From contig NZ_CP109796.1 in NCBI RefSeq assembly GCF_038725785.1, positions 62,001-126,000 of the forward strand: 64,000 nucleotides of DNA. The letters are read 5' to 3'. This DNA comes from Termitidicoccus mucosus. Its GTDB lineage: Bacteria > Verrucomicrobiota > Verrucomicrobiia > Opitutales > Opitutaceae. Below are positions 46,201-52,436 of the stretch, one piece after another (position 1 is the stretch's first letter; every line of letters starts with the position of its first letter). A program made the position numbers and the translations under genes. The notes under the pieces were generated by a model, which did no database searches, was not told where the DNA came from, and saw nothing but the letters and a program-made list of their open reading frames with translations.

Positions 46201-48845
46201 ATCTCGCAGTCGCGGAAATAGGACACGCTGCCGTCGCGCAGGCAGAGTGTGTCCTGCCAGCCCTTGAGGAGGACGTTGTCGAAAACGAGGCGCTTGTTCA
46301 CGGAGGCGAGGGCGCGCTGCTGGCCGGCGGTTTCGCCGGCGGTGTTCTCGATGGTGAGGTTTTCCATGCGCAAATCGTCCACATAGGCGATGAAGGCGGC
46401 GGACATCGGGCCGCTGACGTTGCACCAGCCGTGGGAGAGGACGGTGTCGGTGCGGGCGGCGCCCGTGCCCTTGAGCGTGACGAAGCCGCGGTTCTGGCGG
46501 AGCGCAAGGTTTTCGTAATAGAAGCCGGGCTGGATATTGATGGTGTAGGGCGTGGCGGCGGTGTTGTTTTGCGGCACTTGGTCGAGCGCGGCCTGCACGG
46601 TGGTGAAATCGCCGGTGCCGTCGGCCGCGACGGTGATGACGCGGGAAGCGAGGTCGGGCGCGGCGGCGCGGGTGGAGAAGCGCCACGCGGTCGCACTGCT
46701 CACGCCGGGCCAGGTGCCGCCGGCGGTGTCGAAGATCACGCCGGGCTCGACGGTGACATAGTAGGTTTTGCCGTAGGCAAGACCGAAGCCGCCGGGACGG
46801 GTGATGAGCACCATGCCGTCTGCGTGGATGGACACGGGTTGGTAATGAATCGTCGTGAGATCCTGAACGACGCCGGTTTTGACGTAGCCGCCGTGGTCGG
46901 CGTCGCCGTAGTTCACAGTTTCAAGCGCGGAGAGGTCGATGGTATCGACTATGGAGTCATCGTCGGCATCGCGGATGATGACTCTGCCAATGTCACCGCG
47001 AGCAGGCGTGCCGCCGGTGAAGGTGAGTTTGAGCGGGGTGTCGGGATTGACGCCGCTCGCACCGTTGGCGGGCCAGAGCGCGGCGGTCATGGCGGCGGGC
47101 GTGCCGAGATAAACGGGATCGCTGGTGACGGAGCCGGCGGCGTTGGCGACGGTGACGGTGTAGTTGCCGGAGTTGGCGGCGGAGAAGGAGGCGAAGCTGA
47201 GCGTGGCGGTGATCGCGCCGCTGATGCCGGCGCCGTCGGTGACGGTGACGCCGTCGCGTTTCCACACGTAGGTGGGCGCGAAGGGCGCGAGGGCGGGGCC
47301 GGCGTCGGCGGTGACGCTGAGCGAGGCGGCGCCGCCGGGCGTGACCACGGCGCCGGCAGGCGGCGTGGTGATGACCGGAGCGACGGTGAGCGTGACGGCG
47401 TTGCTGGTGATGTCGCCTGCGGTGTTGGTGATTTTCACGCGATACCAGCCGGCGTCGGCGGTGGTGACGCCGGCGAACGCGAGCGAGGCGGTGGCGGCGC
47501 CGGTGATGCCGGCGCTGTCGGCGAGATCGGTGAAGCCGGTGTCGGCTCCGCTGGTGCTTTTTTGCCAGACGTAGGCAAGCGGGCTGGTGCCGTTGGCCGT
47601 GACGGCGAGCGTGGCGGCGGCACTGGTGTCGGCGGTTTGGGCGGTGGGCTGCGCGCCGATGCTGGGGGCGACGGCGCCGGCGGTGACGGTGAGGGCAGTG
47701 GCGCTGGTGGGGGTGTCGCCGCCGTAGTTGGTGACGACGCAGTCGTAGCTGCCGGCGTCGTCGGCGGCGAGGCCGGTGAGGGTGAGGGCGGCGGTGGTGG
47801 CGCTGAGATTGACGGCGGGGTTGATGTTGGTGCCGTCTTTGCGCCATTGGTAGGTAAGCACGTCGTCGGAGTCGAAGCCGGCGGCGGCGATGGTGAGCGT
47901 GACGCTGCCGCCGAGCGAGGCGGTGGTGGCGGCGGGGAGGTCGGTGGTGATGGTCGCCTTCGGATAGGGGATGAGTTGGAAGCCGGCGATGTAAACGCTG
48001 CCGTCGAATTTCGCGGCGGTGAAGGAGAGCCGGCCGGAGGAGTCAACGAGCGCGGGGAGGTAGCCCCAGGGTTTGACGGTGGTCTTGGTGTCGTCGTTTT
48101 GCGGGGCGGGGGCGACGGGGGCGATGTCGCCGGTGACGCCGTCCACGGCGAAGACATGGGTGTCGGCGTTGTTGCTGGAGGCCCTGATGGCGACGAAGGA
48201 TCCGGAGGTCAGGAGGTTGGCGGGGGCGAGGTCGAAGCGGGCGTTGCCGTTGTTGAGCGCGCCGTAGAAGTAGGCGAGGTAATGGCTGTTGGCAGGGAGG
48301 CCGGCGAGGGTGAGGGTGAGGGTGTTGCCATTGCCGCCGTTGTAGAGACGCCAGAGGTTGTTGACCACATCGGAGGGCATGAGGGTGTTGCTGTAGCCGG
48401 AGATGTAGCCATCGCTGGGTTCGGTTCGGTTGCCGCCGGTTTGGAGGGTTTCGCTTACGTAAATGCTCGCGGTGAGGGTGACGCCGGAGGCACTGCCGTC
48501 GGGGGCAAAGAGGGCGATGGCGTCGGCGGTTTTAAGGGGACCGAAGGTGCCGCTGACGCCGCCGTTGTCGGTTCCGGTGGGGATGCGGTCGTTGGCGTGG
48601 GGGCGGAGGATTTTGTTCCATGTGTTGCCGGCGTAGGGGGCGGCGCCGCTGTAGGCCCAACCGGAACCTTGGTTGGCGACTGTGATGGTCGCGGCGGTAG
48701 CGACGACGGCGCCAGCGGTGCCGGCTTGGTCGCGGGAGAGTTTGACGAAGACGGCGGGGTTGTCGGCGCGTGCGACGGGCGAGAGCGCGAGCCCGGCGAA
48801 CGCGGCGGCGAGGAGGAGGAAAAGGAGGACGGGCGCGGGTTTCAT
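40263..48845 (-). CDS. Probable second start: bifunctional pectinesterase-pectate lyase surface protein
   Basis: From ATG 48843-48845 the protein would have 2860 residues with its own signal peptide ending SPVARA. Modules in order: unnamed beta-module (to GFQLIPYPKATIT), Ig-like domains, a Big_5-like domain (NPDTPLKLTFTGG), a CE8 pectinesterase (about DNA 46640-45640; VAADGTGDFTTVQ, WQDTL, VDFIYDGG, MRPWYPDG), Ig-like domains, a second unnamed module (44805-44060), Ig-like domains, a PL1 pectate lyase (about 42925-42040; HHNWWADRCDQRMP), Ig-like domains, NHL repeats and the GGGAPSP tail. It would de-esterify and cleave homogalacturonan at the cell surface. It is an alternative reading of part of the longer frame. 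Confidence 0.7.
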   Translation of the reverse strand: MKPAPVLLFLLLAAAFAGLALSPVARADNPAVFVKLSRDQAGTAGAVVATAATITVANQGSGWAYSGAAPYAGNTWNKILRPHANDRIPTGTDNGGVSGTFGPLKTADAIALFAPDGSASGVTLTASIYVSETLQTGGNRTEPSDGYISGYSNTLMPSDVVNNLWRLYNGGNGNTLTLTLAGLPANSHYLAYFYGALNNGNARFDLAPANLLTSGSFVAIRASSNNADTHVFAVDGVTGDIAPVAPAPQNDDTKTTVKPWGYLPALVDSSGRLSFTAAKFDGSVYIAGFQLIPYPKATITTDLPAATTASLGGSVTLTIAAAGFDSDDVLTYQWRKDGTNINPAVNLSATTAALTLTGLAADDAGSYDCVVTNYGGDTPTSATALTVTAGAVAPSIGAQPTAQTADTSAAATLAVTANGTSPLAYVWQKSTSGADTGFTDLADSAGITGAATASLAFAGVTTADAGWYRVKITNTAGDITSNAVTLTVAPVITTPPAGAVVTPGGAASLSVTADAGPALAPFAPTYVWKRDGVTVTDGAGISGAITATLSFASFSAANSGNYTVTVANAAGSVTSDPVYLGTPAAMTAALWPANGASGVNPDTPLKLTFTGGTPARGDIGRVIIRDADDDSIVDTIDLSALETVNYGDADHGGYVKTGVVQDLTTIHYQPVSIHADGMVLITRPGGFGLAYGKTYYVTVEPGVIFDTAGGTWPGVSSATAWRFSTRAAAPDLASRVITVAADGTGDFTTVQAALDQVPQNNTAATPYTINIQPGFYYENLALRQNRGFVTLKGTGAARTDTVLSHGWCNVSGPMSAAFIAYVDDLRMENLTIENTAGETAGQQRALASVNKRLVFDNVLLKGWQDTLCLRDGSVSYFRDCEIWGSVDFIYDGGTALFDHCDLVTIRDGTSPAAPSTNYNNPYGLVFLDCRLLKGRVATGHPYDVTAGSCTLMRPWYPDGHTAYINCQLDDHISLKGWSEWDNRENTCRAIEIGSTLIAGGAAPAPAERQAAGAYWLNTTDPDYTGSQAANDTSLAPPSGHLNRVAVAAEKLTAAYYSIEAIFGNNPYYASAIGAWRPTVAPRILAQPQSQSAAPGATITLAAGAFGLPDGTWQWYKGATPVADGGNISGATTATLTLANAQPGDSGDYHAVVTNSLGSAASATAAVTISATLTAPAITTQPSSQTVDAGDPVTFTVAASGDPAPSYQWYKDAAPVVSATNATFTIIGTQPSDAGSYYVTATNTQGSATSDTVTLTVNGGGAPAITAQPVSQITAAGSPVTLSVSATGATGYQWYKDGVAIPGATGATLTISIPTSADAGSYYCVINGAGGETTSATVTLTVEGATAPQAVFVKLSTDTAPAAGVVTAATTFEIAAQGSGWDYSAAAPFPGITWNKILKPASADEVNAKNASVGDFLPFSTASATALTAPDGLPTPVTLTMHLGVGNIRDRVEPSNGSGANTTLGPAALMAQAWRVYDGSQTLRFTLDGLPAGTHYLVYFYGASLGRGARFTLADANIAAPAASWLLTNGTSGNGEVFASADGIIGPKPAATPGDSVNNTEKPWGVLHAIADTDSKLTFTASKGNDTYINGFQLIPYPKAVIVTQPAAAAYVAEGDNTTLSVIAAGLGDETLTYQWRKDGVPINTATNPTANTASLAITGAQPADAGSYDCVVTNLGGSVISEPCALALTAGTGAPSIVLQPAAQTGAAGDTGSLSVAAGGQPPLTYTWQKSVTAADSGFADIPGASSASALAFASLTTADAGWYRVKITNALGEITSDAVTLIVAPVFTAQPASAVTSAGATATLTVTADTGIAAAPFAPSYAWFKDGSVTPLADGGNISGATTATLQLTAFSAADAGSYTVVVANTAGSVTSAAATLQLPVAPAITTQPAASQAILAGWPATFTAAASGVPAPEWQWYKDGAAIASATAATYTITSAAESDSGSYHAVAANMAGSATTSASVLTVRDLTGPAVTGDGYASGVTGGAGGPAYEVTTAADLNAKLQLAGPAIIIVSGTIDVRPLSSSKRVDVGSNKTLQGANAAATIIGRVNINNVQNVIVRGLNITNPGTIPSTTEFPRYEDGGDGVTIQNATGVLVTHCTFYDCADGMCDLTYTVRDATVSWCKFYYPTQANHRFTMILGNEATPADTPVTATLHHNWWADRCDQRMPAAGAAQAHMYGNYFSCAGNSYASNARGTTQILIEHSYYNGVKDPVGKSDATAAFRTINNTYNNTTGTKDPGTDIVPVPPYSYTLPDTADVPALIQQYAGNTAGAWSDHPAPAAPVAITGLPEVFFPGATITLAASVPDGAGYQWRRNNFEITGATSETLTLANIQGPQTGVYTVAVTDATGRTVVSAPVTLAFGDAPSFTGETGGPAPVVSGKNITLRPAITGTVTSYQWQRWDAGAGEWVNVGDNDTYSGSATGALTIQNVTGGAAGQYRLVVTNPTGSVTTEPYAVTVTPVVFAWPSGVAVDAFGDVYVSDASASIIRRVTATGSAALYAGIPGAAGSADGAFGQSTFNSPGALAIDAAGNLYVADTGNATVRRVGRDLAVLTLAGDPAARGNRDGIGNAALFASPNGISFDRATGVTYVADTNNHTIRVLTPRALNNGVFVGNTVATFAGVPGQSGDSDALLVESGTTFVVGGTARFNHPGAVAVSGSFLYIADTGNHTIRRLTLPARADREPPPYEVVTLAGTPGVNGSDDGTGLEALFASPKAIVADAAGANLYVADTGNHTIRRVTAAGVVTTLAGLPGVSGQGDGDGSVALFNQPAALALDVSGSHLYVADIGNTAVRRITLGGATAVVSTLSVIAADDSTLPPSGTLPPFTPTSKGSGGGAPSPWFLAVLAALAFLRSVRKKR

Positions 48846-51800
48846 AAAGGCGAGGGTGGGGGCGGTGTGGCACGGAGTCGCGGACGCCTTGGTCATGGCG
48901 CAGGAATTTTGTTTGGGATTCGGCCGGCGGCAGACGCGTCCGGAAGAAGTGCCAGCCATGCGAAGACGCGTGAGCGACTGGGAGCGCCGGCTTCCAGCCG
49001 GCAGACGGAGTCTGTCCACGGCCATGCCTGCCGACACCACGGGCGGGACGCCCGTGAAACGGGCCGGCAGGATGCCGGCGCTCCCAGTCGCTGGCGCGTC
49101 TTCGCGGTGTCTCATGGCTTTCTGTGGGGAAAATGAACCGGCGGCGCGAAGGAGGCGGGCGCGGAGTTTTTTCAGCAGGCCGAGCAACGCGAGCGCGGCG
49201 AGGAAGAGCGGGCTGGGCGCGCCGCCGCCAAACTCGCCGGACCCGTCGCCGGAACCGGCGGGCGGGATGTCCGGCTGCTCACCGGAGCCGCCACCCGGGC
49301 CCGGGGTCTCCGGCGGGATCGGATCGGGGCCTTGGTCGGGGACGAGCGTGCTGACCACGCCGTCGGGCGTGATCTTGCGCACGGCGGCGTTGCCGGTGTC
49401 GGCCACATAGACGTTGCCGGCGGGGTCAACGCTCACGTCGCGCGGCTGGTTGAAGAGGTTGTGGGGCAGCCCGTCGAGGGAGGTTTCCGCGCCGGGGCCG
49501 TCCTGGTGGCCCGCGATGCCGTTGAGGCCGGCGAGGGTGCTGACGGTGACGGTGGAGCCGTTGGGGCCGGAGAGGGAGATTTTGCGGATGACGTTGTTGC
49601 CGGTGTCGGCCACGTAAATCGCGCCGGCGTCGTCCACGGCAAGGCTGGCGGGGGCGTTGAACTGGGCCGCGGAGCCGTCGCCGTCCGCGTGGCCGGCGAC
49701 GCCGGTCAGGCCGGCGAGGGTGGAAACGTCGTTTTGCCTGATGCGGGTGCGGGTCGTGCCGCTGGTGACGGGGTCGCGGTCGAGATACCAGGTGAGGGAG
49801 ATTTTGCGGATGGCGTTGTTGCCCGTGTCGGCCACGTAGAGGACGGTGGTGGTGGAGGAGGCCGTGAGGGGGATGGCGGTGCCGGTGGCGGCGAAGACGA
49901 CCGGGGAGGCGGCGATGCCGCCGGGCGAGTTGAAGCGGGCCAGGGTGTTGCCCTGGCTGTCGGTGGTGATGCCGCCGGCGGAGCCGGGATCGTTGGCGAC
50001 GCCGGCGAGCGTGGTGACATCGAAGGTGGTGGGGGTGACCCGGCGGATGACGTGGGCCATCCTGTCGGCCACGTAGAGGCTGCCGGCGGAGTCGTGGGTG
50101 ATGCCCGCCGGGGCGGTGAAACTGGCGGCGGCGCCGGTGCCGTCGGCGTTGCCGGTGGCACCGGGCGAGCCGGCGAGGGTGGTGACCTCGCCGGTGGCGC
50201 GGAGGGCGCGGAGGGTGTGGTTGCCGGTGTCGGCAAGATAGACGACGTTGGCCGGGCCGATGGCCGCGCCGGAAGGGCCGTTGAAGGCGGCCTGGCCGTA
50301 ATAGCCGTCGGCGCTGCCGGCGACGCCGGGCTGCCCGGCGAAGCGGATGGCGGTGCCGGTGGCGAGGGTGAACTGGTGGAGGAGGTTGGCGGTGTCGTCG
50401 GCGGCATAGACCCGCCCGGCGCGGTCGGCGGCGACCGCCACGGGGTGCGCGATCATGGGCGCGGCCACGGCGAGGGGAATCGCGCCGCCCTCGGTGGTGC
50501 CGAGGTTGTTGGCGGAGACGACGCGATACAGGCCGGCCTCGGCGGCGGTGGCGCCGGTGATGGTGAGCGTGTCGGTGGTCGCGCCGGAGTAGGCGCCGCC
50601 GTCGGTGATGTCGGTCCAGGTGACGCCGTTGTCGTGCGAAACCTGCCATTTATACCACAGCAGGGGAATCTCGGTGTAGATGTCGCTGTAGAGACGGATG
50701 GCGCCGCCCGGCGCGACGGTCTGGCGGCCCGGCGGGGTGATGATGGGCGGGGCGTATTCGACATACAAATACACGGTGTCGCTGGTGAGCGCGTCGGCCT
50801 CCTTTTGCATCACGTCCATGACTTTCACGCGGTAGTAGCCGGTGTCGGCGCGGCGGAGGAAGGGGAGGTCGAGCGTGCTGGTGGTATCGCGGGTTTTCCT
50901 GACGGTGAGGATGTCCTCGAAGTCGCCCGTGGCGGTGCCGCCGGCGGGGGTGGCGGTGGCGGGGTCGCACGCCTGCTTCTGCCAGATGTAGGTGAAGGGG
51001 GGAGTGCCGGCGACGGCGACGGAGAGGGCGGCGGCGTCGCCCACGGTGGCGGCGTCGGAAAGCGGCTGCCGCGTGATGGAAAACGGATCTGCGTGGTCGA
51101 TGACGGTGAGCGCGCAGGGATCGGAGAAGGCGGAGCCCCCGGCGACGTTGGTGACTTTCAGGCGGTAGAGGCCGGCGTCGGCGTATTGCGTGTCATTGAT
51201 GATCAGTATGCTGGTGATTTTCTTGGCAGGCTCGGCGGGGGTTTCCGGGTCGGCGGGCAGCGGCGGATCGCGGTCGAGGGTGGCAATGAGGCGCAGATCG
51301 CCGGCGGGGATGTCGACCCAGGCGACACCGTTGTCGTGGGAGACCTGCCACTGATAGGCGAGTGGGTTTTGGTCGGCGTCGGCGAAGTGGGGCAGGTCGC
51401 GGGCGATGGCGGCTATTTCGGTAGCGACGTTGAGCACACCGACGGTTTCGGGCTCGGGCTGCCCGATGATGGCGGGAGCGGGATAGGGGATTAGCTGGAA
51501 ACCGGAATACTGACGGCGCCCGCCGAGAGCGGAGGTGTCGGTGCGGAAGGTGAGCTCGCCGTCGGAGGTGGAGATGGCATGCATGGCCCCCCAAATGGTG
51601 TTGGCACCGGACACGGCGTCGGTGTTGGCCGCGGCGCCGGGGATAATGGTTTTGTTGCCGGCTTCGTCGAAGGTGAACAAGCTGCAGACACCAGCGTGGC
51701 CAGCCAAATCAACGAAGGAGGTGGGTAGTTGCTCGGCGGCGTTGTCGCTGGGATAGGTGAAGGAGGATGTCTTGCCCGCCGGGAAATTGGCCGGGTGGAG

Positions 51801-52388
51801 GATGTATTTTCCGCCTTGGTTGTTGGTACTGGCATAGCAATAGAGCAAATAATGCGTGTCGGAGGCCAGGCCGGTGAATTTGAAGCGCGCATAAGCAGTG
51901 CCTGCATAAATGCGCCAGCAACTGCCGAGGAGTTCCTTCACGTCCAATGCCTCGCTGATGCCGATGGTTCCAGGTTCGTTGCGCTCATGTGTGCCAACCA
52001 AGACGCCCGTGAGCCTGACTGGGCTGAGGGCACCGTCCGCACCGTAAAGCTGGACGTTGGCAAGTGAGTCGAAGACGAAGGGCTGGGACTCGGTGTAAGT
52101 GCCCGCCGCAGTTGGAGTTGATGTCGGCGTATACACCCTGTTCCATGTGGTTCCCGGTGCGGTGGCGGCCGCACTGTAGGCCCAGCCGCCGCCTGGCGCG
52201 TCAATGACATAGGCGGAAGGGGGCGTACCTGCGGGGGTCGCTCTCGTCAATGTGACGAACACAGGGACGGGGCTGAACTCGGCGGCGAATGTCGGCGCGC
52301 CCAAGGTGATGAGCGAGGCCAGCGTTGCTAGAAGCAAGGGGAAACGAATGCGGTGGAAATGAATGCCCGTTGATGGTGTAGTTTTCAT
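40263..52388 (-). CDS. Giant modular surface protein: apparent in-frame fusion of two secreted proteins
   Basis: One frame of 4041 codons runs from ATG 52388 to a stop at 40263. Residues 1-36 are a signal peptide. About 37-313 is an unnamed beta-module ending GFQLIPYP, then Ig-like repeats and about six NHL repeats (VYLADTGNHTLRALRATGEV type). At about 1050-1080 comes GGGAPSPLFLAALALLGLLK with a basic tail, a C-terminal sorting signal. Instead of a stop the frame continues through a dispersed palindromic repeat (48950-49106). It then enters a second signal peptide (MKPAPVLLFLLL, residue 1182) and a second protein that ends with GGGAPSPWFLAVLAALAFLR. It is probably two genes whose boundary was overwritten by the repeat. 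Whether a full-length chain is made is unknown. Confidence 0.75.
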   Translation of the reverse strand: MKTTPSTGIHFHRIRFPLLLATLASLITLGAPTFAAEFSPVPVFVTLTRATPAGTPPSAYVIDAPGGGWAYSAAATAPGTTWNRVYTPTSTPTAAGTYTESQPFVFDSLANVQLYGADGALSPVRLTGVLVGTHERNEPGTIGISEALDVKELLGSCWRIYAGTAYARFKFTGLASDTHYLLYCYASTNNQGGKYILHPANFPAGKTSSFTYPSDNAAEQLPTSFVDLAGHAGVCSLFTFDEAGNKTIIPGAAANTDAVSGANTIWGAMHAISTSDGELTFRTDTSALGGRRQYSGFQLIPYPAPAIIGQPEPETVGVLNVATEIAAIARDLPHFADADQNPLAYQWQVSHDNGVAWVDIPAGDLRLIATLDRDPPLPADPETPAEPAKKITSILIINDTQYADAGLYRLKVTNVAGGSAFSDPCALTVIDHADPFSITRQPLSDAATVGDAAALSVAVAGTPPFTYIWQKQACDPATATPAGGTATGDFEDILTVRKTRDTTSTLDLPFLRRADTGYYRVKVMDVMQKEADALTSDTVYLYVEYAPPIITPPGRQTVAPGGAIRLYSDIYTEIPLLWYKWQVSHDNGVTWTDITDGGAYSGATTDTLTITGATAAEAGLYRVVSANNLGTTEGGAIPLAVAAPMIAHPVAVAADRAGRVYAADDTANLLHQFTLATGTAIRFAGQPGVAGSADGYYGQAAFNGPSGAAIGPANVVYLADTGNHTLRALRATGEVTTLAGSPGATGNADGTGAAASFTAPAGITHDSAGSLYVADRMAHVIRRVTPTTFDVTTLAGVANDPGSAGGITTDSQGNTLARFNSPGGIAASPVVFAATGTAIPLTASSTTTVLYVADTGNNAIRKISLTWYLDRDPVTSGTTRTRIRQNDVSTLAGLTGVAGHADGDGSAAQFNAPASLAVDDAGAIYVADTGNNVIRKISLSGPNGSTVTVSTLAGLNGIAGHQDGPGAETSLDGLPHNLFNQPRDVSVDPAGNVYVADTGNAAVRKITPDGVVSTLVPDQGPDPIPPETPGPGGGSGEQPDIPPAGSGDGSGEFGGGAPSPLFLAALALLGLLKKLRARLLRAAGSFSPQKAMRHREDAPATGSAGILPARFTGVPPVVSAGMAVDRLRLPAGSRRSQSLTRLRMAGTSSGRVCRRPNPKQNSCAMTKASATPCHTAPTLAFMKPAPVLLFLLLAAAFAGLALSPVARADNPAVFVKLSRDQAGTAGAVVATAATITVANQGSGWAYSGAAPYAGNTWNKILRPHANDRIPTGTDNGGVSGTFGPLKTADAIALFAPDGSASGVTLTASIYVSETLQTGGNRTEPSDGYISGYSNTLMPSDVVNNLWRLYNGGNGNTLTLTLAGLPANSHYLAYFYGALNNGNARFDLAPANLLTSGSFVAIRASSNNADTHVFAVDGVTGDIAPVAPAPQNDDTKTTVKPWGYLPALVDSSGRLSFTAAKFDGSVYIAGFQLIPYPKATITTDLPAATTASLGGSVTLTIAAAGFDSDDVLTYQWRKDGTNINPAVNLSATTAALTLTGLAADDAGSYDCVVTNYGGDTPTSATALTVTAGAVAPSIGAQPTAQTADTSAAATLAVTANGTSPLAYVWQKSTSGADTGFTDLADSAGITGAATASLAFAGVTTADAGWYRVKITNTAGDITSNAVTLTVAPVITTPPAGAVVTPGGAASLSVTADAGPALAPFAPTYVWKRDGVTVTDGAGISGAITATLSFASFSAANSGNYTVTVANAAGSVTSDPVYLGTPAAMTAALWPANGASGVNPDTPLKLTFTGGTPARGDIGRVIIRDADDDSIVDTIDLSALETVNYGDADHGGYVKTGVVQDLTTIHYQPVSIHADGMVLITRPGGFGLAYGKTYYVTVEPGVIFDTAGGTWPGVSSATAWRFSTRAAAPDLASRVITVAADGTGDFTTVQAALDQVPQNNTAATPYTINIQPGFYYENLALRQNRGFVTLKGTGAARTDTVLSHGWCNVSGPMSAAFIAYVDDLRMENLTIENTAGETAGQQRALASVNKRLVFDNVLLKGWQDTLCLRDGSVSYFRDCEIWGSVDFIYDGGTALFDHCDLVTIRDGTSPAAPSTNYNNPYGLVFLDCRLLKGRVATGHPYDVTAGSCTLMRPWYPDGHTAYINCQLDDHISLKGWSEWDNRENTCRAIEIGSTLIAGGAAPAPAERQAAGAYWLNTTDPDYTGSQAANDTSLAPPSGHLNRVAVAAEKLTAAYYSIEAIFGNNPYYASAIGAWRPTVAPRILAQPQSQSAAPGATITLAAGAFGLPDGTWQWYKGATPVADGGNISGATTATLTLANAQPGDSGDYHAVVTNSLGSAASATAAVTISATLTAPAITTQPSSQTVDAGDPVTFTVAASGDPAPSYQWYKDAAPVVSATNATFTIIGTQPSDAGSYYVTATNTQGSATSDTVTLTVNGGGAPAITAQPVSQITAAGSPVTLSVSATGATGYQWYKDGVAIPGATGATLTISIPTSADAGSYYCVINGAGGETTSATVTLTVEGATAPQAVFVKLSTDTAPAAGVVTAATTFEIAAQGSGWDYSAAAPFPGITWNKILKPASADEVNAKNASVGDFLPFSTASATALTAPDGLPTPVTLTMHLGVGNIRDRVEPSNGSGANTTLGPAALMAQAWRVYDGSQTLRFTLDGLPAGTHYLVYFYGASLGRGARFTLADANIAAPAASWLLTNGTSGNGEVFASADGIIGPKPAATPGDSVNNTEKPWGVLHAIADTDSKLTFTASKGNDTYINGFQLIPYPKAVIVTQPAAAAYVAEGDNTTLSVIAAGLGDETLTYQWRKDGVPINTATNPTANTASLAITGAQPADAGSYDCVVTNLGGSVISEPCALALTAGTGAPSIVLQPAAQTGAAGDTGSLSVAAGGQPPLTYTWQKSVTAADSGFADIPGASSASALAFASLTTADAGWYRVKITNALGEITSDAVTLIVAPVFTAQPASAVTSAGATATLTVTADTGIAAAPFAPSYAWFKDGSVTPLADGGNISGATTATLQLTAFSAADAGSYTVVVANTAGSVTSAAATLQLPVAPAITTQPAASQAILAGWPATFTAAASGVPAPEWQWYKDGAAIASATAATYTITSAAESDSGSYHAVAANMAGSATTSASVLTVRDLTGPAVTGDGYASGVTGGAGGPAYEVTTAADLNAKLQLAGPAIIIVSGTIDVRPLSSSKRVDVGSNKTLQGANAAATIIGRVNINNVQNVIVRGLNITNPGTIPSTTEFPRYEDGGDGVTIQNATGVLVTHCTFYDCADGMCDLTYTVRDATVSWCKFYYPTQANHRFTMILGNEATPADTPVTATLHHNWWADRCDQRMPAAGAAQAHMYGNYFSCAGNSYASNARGTTQILIEHSYYNGVKDPVGKSDATAAFRTINNTYNNTTGTKDPGTDIVPVPPYSYTLPDTADVPALIQQYAGNTAGAWSDHPAPAAPVAITGLPEVFFPGATITLAASVPDGAGYQWRRNNFEITGATSETLTLANIQGPQTGVYTVAVTDATGRTVVSAPVTLAFGDAPSFTGETGGPAPVVSGKNITLRPAITGTVTSYQWQRWDAGAGEWVNVGDNDTYSGSATGALTIQNVTGGAAGQYRLVVTNPTGSVTTEPYAVTVTPVVFAWPSGVAVDAFGDVYVSDASASIIRRVTATGSAALYAGIPGAAGSADGAFGQSTFNSPGALAIDAAGNLYVADTGNATVRRVGRDLAVLTLAGDPAARGNRDGIGNAALFASPNGISFDRATGVTYVADTNNHTIRVLTPRALNNGVFVGNTVATFAGVPGQSGDSDALLVESGTTFVVGGTARFNHPGAVAVSGSFLYIADTGNHTIRRLTLPARADREPPPYEVVTLAGTPGVNGSDDGTGLEALFASPKAIVADAAGANLYVADTGNHTIRRVTAAGVVTTLAGLPGVSGQGDGDGSVALFNQPAALALDVSGSHLYVADIGNTAVRRITLGGATAVVSTLSVIAADDSTLPPSGTLPPFTPTSKGSGGGAPSPWFLAVLAALAFLRSVRKKR
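48950..49106. repeat. Dispersed composite palindromic repeat, copy 2, inside the giant frame
   Basis: Arms 48960-48990 (CGAAGACGCGTGAGCGACTG and so on) and 49074-49104 pair over 31 bp with two mismatches. The interior contains CGGCTTCCAGCCG, GGGCGGGACGCCC and GCCGGCAGGATGCCGGC palindromes. It matches the copy at 9027-9150 in reverse. It lies exactly between the sorting signal of the first surface protein and the signal peptide of the second. Confidence 0.85.
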
Positions 52389-52436
52389 GAGGGATGGGCT
52401 CCTGTGTTTGGATAAAAGTGATTGATGTGAATTTGG

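Noticed and set aside
44364-49136. 1590-codon frame antisense to the giant surface protein
   Set aside because: The Gly/Ala/Val-rich, low-complexity translation comes from reading Ala/Thr-rich codons backwards. The minus strand has signal peptides, catalytic motifs and sorting tails.
40500-50400. Apparent tandem DNA repeats, possibly CRISPR-like
   Set aside because: Periodicity comes from NHL and Ig-like protein repeats. There are no identical short direct repeats with unique spacers and no cas genes.
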